From: Candidatus Bathyarchaeota archaeon
GTDB lineage: Archaea; Thermoproteota; CALKCG01; B24; DRYS01
Assembly (NCBI GenBank): GCA_025058595.1
Contig: JANXEK010000016.1
Coordinates: 1 to 34,849 of the forward strand
Length of the DNA stretch: 34,849 nt
Direction: 5' to 3'
In this document: piece after piece, positions 33,336-34,849 of the stretch
How the letters are laid out: each line of letters starts with the position of its first letter
Numbering within the stretch: the first letter of the stretch is position 1
Translations under genes and position numbers: made by a program
Notes under the pieces: model-generated
The model's input: the letters and a program-made list of their open reading frames with translations, nothing else
What the model was told of the DNA's origin: nothing
Database searches by the model: none

Positions 33336-34362
33336 GTGTTAAGTCTTAGTCTTTACACCACCCTGGAGTCTGAAGAGAGAGTTTATCTATAGGGAAACCC
33401 CGCATACCGACGAAAAGTATGGTTGTAGACCTGATAGGAGGCCTATAGATAAGCTGCTAGAGTATGGGTTGATAATACTCGATAAGCCATCAGGTCCTAC
33501 AAGCCACGATGTAACAGCTCTTATCAAGAGGATAGTGGAAGCTAGGAAAGCTGGGCATGGAGGGACCCTAGAAGCTTAGATCCAGTAGGATCTAAGCTGG
33601 GGATATCCCGTTGTCACAGGGGTTCTACCTATAACGTTGAACAACGCCGTTAAGATAGTTAGGGTTCTGCTCAACGGTGGTAAAGAATATGTAGGCATTA
33701 TGAGGCTGCATGGAGATGTATCTATGGATGTGATAGAGTCATGCTTCAAACTTTTTCAAGGTGAGATCTATCAGAAGCCACCTGTCAGATCCTCCGTTAA
33801 GAGGAGGCTTAGAACTAGGCGTATATACTATTTGGATCTTCTAGAGGTTGATGGACGCGATGTATTGTTCCGTGTAGGCTGTGAAGCTGGGACATACATA
33901 AGGAAGCTGTGCTACGATATAGGTGAGGTCCTCGGCTGCGGGGCTCATATGAAGGAGCTTAGACGTACACGTGTATCTACGTTCACAGAGGATGAATGTG
34001 TACGCATAGACGATGTATTCGATGCTTATAGGAGCTGGAAGGAGTATGGGGATGGATCTATGCTTAGAAAGATCGTTAGACCTATGGAGGAGGCTCTCTC
34101 GATATTACCGCAGATAATCGTTAAGGATACTGCTGTGGAAGCTATATGTAGCGGAGCGGATCTAACGATACCTGGTATAGTCGCTTTCACAGGCGATATA
34201 CGCGAAGGCAACCTTGTAGCTATACTCACGGTTAAAGGTGAAGCTGTAGCTTTAGGTTTATCTCAGCTATCCGCCGAGATGTTTTTAGAAAGGGATAAGG
34301 GGATAGCTGTTAAGATCGAACGTGTACTTATGCAGCCCGGAACATATCCGAGAGCTTGGTAG
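33336..34362 (+). CDS. cbf5: H/ACA RNP pseudouridine synthase Cbf5 (dyskerin), interrupted by one or two introns
   Basis: Exons 33360-33571 and 33605-34362 encode a near-complete Cbf5: LKREF, YGCRPDRRPIDKLLEYG, LIILDKPSGPTSHDVTA, AGHGGTL|DPVVTGVLPI with the catalytic Asp rebuilt by splicing, PPVRSSVKRRLRTRRIYY, VGCEAGTYIRKLC, and a C-terminal PUA domain (IVKDTAVEAICSGADLTIPGI, KGIAVKIERVLM). With a second, tentative 5' intron the start is GTG TT|A CCC, giving MLPWSLKREF and 324 residues. It makes pseudouridine in rRNA with H/ACA guides and also in tRNA. Unspliced, in-frame TAG codons stop it before DP. Confidence 0.9.
33341..33359 (+). other. Tentative 19-nt intron at the cbf5 start
   Basis: In the cbf5 frame no start codon exists between stop 33340-33342 and Trp 33364. 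Removing 33341-33359 joins GTG TT to A CCC TGG, giving MLPW, a good match to the LP..KRE start of other archaeal Cbf5 proteins. AGGG (33331-33334) pairs with CCCT (33361-33364), followed by a 3-nt bulge CC|A and TT|A opposite. The central helix has only a G-C, an A-T and a G-T, and the inner helix is weak. A +1 frameshift is the competing idea. Confidence 0.4.
33572..33604 (+). other. 33-nt BHB intron in cbf5
   Basis: Complete bulge-helix-bulge. The outer helix is GGGA/TCCC (33562-33565 with 33606-33609), the 3' bulge AT|A (33603-33605), the central helix CCCT/GGGG (33566-33569 with 33599-33602), and the 5' bulge AG|A (33570-33572). The inner 11-bp helix AGCTTAGATCC/GGATCTAAGCT (33573-33583 with 33588-33598) closes an AGTA loop. 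Cutting after the second bulge base joins CTAG to ATCCCG, which reads L-D-P. cbf5 introns are known in Thermoproteota; this example is among the short ones. Confidence 0.95.
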
Positions 34363-34364
34363 GT

Positions 34365-34849
34365 TTACTCGTAGCGTAAAGCTTCTACCGGTTGGAGCTT
34401 AGAAGCTCTTAAAGCTGGTAGTAGACCTCCGATAACTCCTACGAGTAGAGATAGGATTACAGCCGATAATACCAGATCCACCGATACTATGGGTGTAGCC
34501 GTGAACGCTATACCCTCCATAATCATTAGAGATCTATTGGTTAACATGTAGGATCCGATTATACCTGCAACTACGCCTGCGATACCTCCTATAAAACCGA
34601 TGATGATGCTCTCCGAGAGTATGAGAAGCATAACCTGTCTATTCGTGAATCCTAAAGCCTTCATAACGCCTATCTCTTTAGTTCTCTCCATAACGGATGT
34701 GAACATAGTCGCCATAACGCCTGTGACGGCTACCGCGAAGCTTATCGATGAAGTCGAGAATAACAGTACGTCGAGTATCTTCATGATATTATCCACCGTT
34801 TTAGCTATCTGTTTAATCGATATAACGTCTAGATAGTCTCCGTATAGAT
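34365..34849 (-). CDS. FtsX/MacB-type ABC transporter permease, C-terminal part (runs off the window)
   Basis: The frame is open from the right edge (YGDYLDVISIKQIAKTVDNI) through an internal GTG at 34796 to its stop. It has the FtsX-domain signature: TM segment FAVAVTGVMATMF, cytoplasmic SVMERTKEIGVMKALGFTNRQV, TM LLILSESIIIGFIGGIAGVVAG, and the last TM ending in LPALRASKLQPVEALRYE. Such permeases pair with an ATPase to drive lipoprotein release, efflux or periplasmic mechanics. It converges on cbf5, 2 nt apart. The N-terminal part is outside. Confidence 0.9.
   Translation of the reverse strand, partial: LYGDYLDVISIKQIAKTVDNIMKILDVLLFSTSSISFAVAVTGVMATMFTSVMERTKEIGVMKALGFTNRQVMLLILSESIIIGFIGGIAGVVAGIIGSYMLTNRSLMIMEGIAFTATPIVSVDLVLSAVILSLLVGVIGGLLPALRASKLQPVEALRYE

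Noticed and set aside
33637-34362. Short Cbf5-like gene starting at 33637
   Set aside because: It is only the 3' exon of cbf5; it lacks the catalytic Asp and the start is an internal Leu codon.

Overview
The window is chromosomal DNA from a thermophilic archaeon, most likely of the TACK/Thermoproteota branch. The evidence is archaeal ribosomal proteins in archaeal order (uS3-uL29-Rnp1-uS17-uL14-uL24-eS4-uL5-uS14-uS8-uL6-eL32-eL19-uL18-uS5-uL30-uL15-SecY), an eL34-cmk-eL14-cbf5 tail, a bifunctional FBP aldolase/phosphatase, a tRNA with two bulge-helix-bulge (BHB) introns and a split cbf5 gene. Structured RNA loci are much more GC-rich than the genes around them. I cannot name the species.

Layout. 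1-1026 is AT-rich with no supportable gene. 1027-3799 holds a retropepsin-like protein, tRNA-Gln(CUG), eL33, a CofE-like ligase and a membrane protein. 3880-9215 holds a YchF-like GTPase, a beta-CASP nuclease, a HAD phosphatase, a DHH phosphoesterase and the FBP aldolase/phosphatase. 9369-9702 is an unassigned, highly structured RNA-like locus. 9753-12924 holds a winged-helix regulator, two paralogous nucleotidyltransferases and triosephosphate isomerase. 12960-18385 is a coenzyme cluster: MfnE, MfnF and an MfnD-like ligase for methanofuran, a HisA-like barrel, two stand-alone Lrp/AsnC effector domains and a RimK/LysX-type ligase. 18374-20879 holds PurB and an HDAC-like deacetylase. 20949-34362 is the ribosomal/SecY/Cbf5 superoperon, interrupted by about 1.4 kb of decayed sequence between uL5 and uS14. 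An FtsX/MacB-type permease runs off the right edge.

Main discovery: protein-coding genes here appear to carry very small introns of the archaeal tRNA-splicing type. In cbf5 a 33-nt intron (33572-33604) has a complete 4-3-4-3-11 BHB structure, and its removal restores the catalytic Asp codon of GGTLDP. In the DHH phosphoesterase a 22-nt intron (7087-7108), with a relaxed BHB in exact 3-4-3 register, restores a canonical THGDCDG motif and an ATG start. Both split a catalytic Asp codon as G|AT. A third, 19-nt candidate lies at the extreme 5' end of cbf5, where no start codon exists in frame. tRNA-Gln carries a 32-nt intron at 29/30 and a 21-nt intron at 37/38. Together these suggest a splicing endonuclease of broad specificity acting on mRNAs, with introns small enough for standard gene callers to miss.

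The coenzyme genes point to C1 metabolism using methanofuran and probably tetrahydromethanopterin and F420-type cofactors. FBP aldolase/phosphatase and TPI indicate gluconeogenesis.
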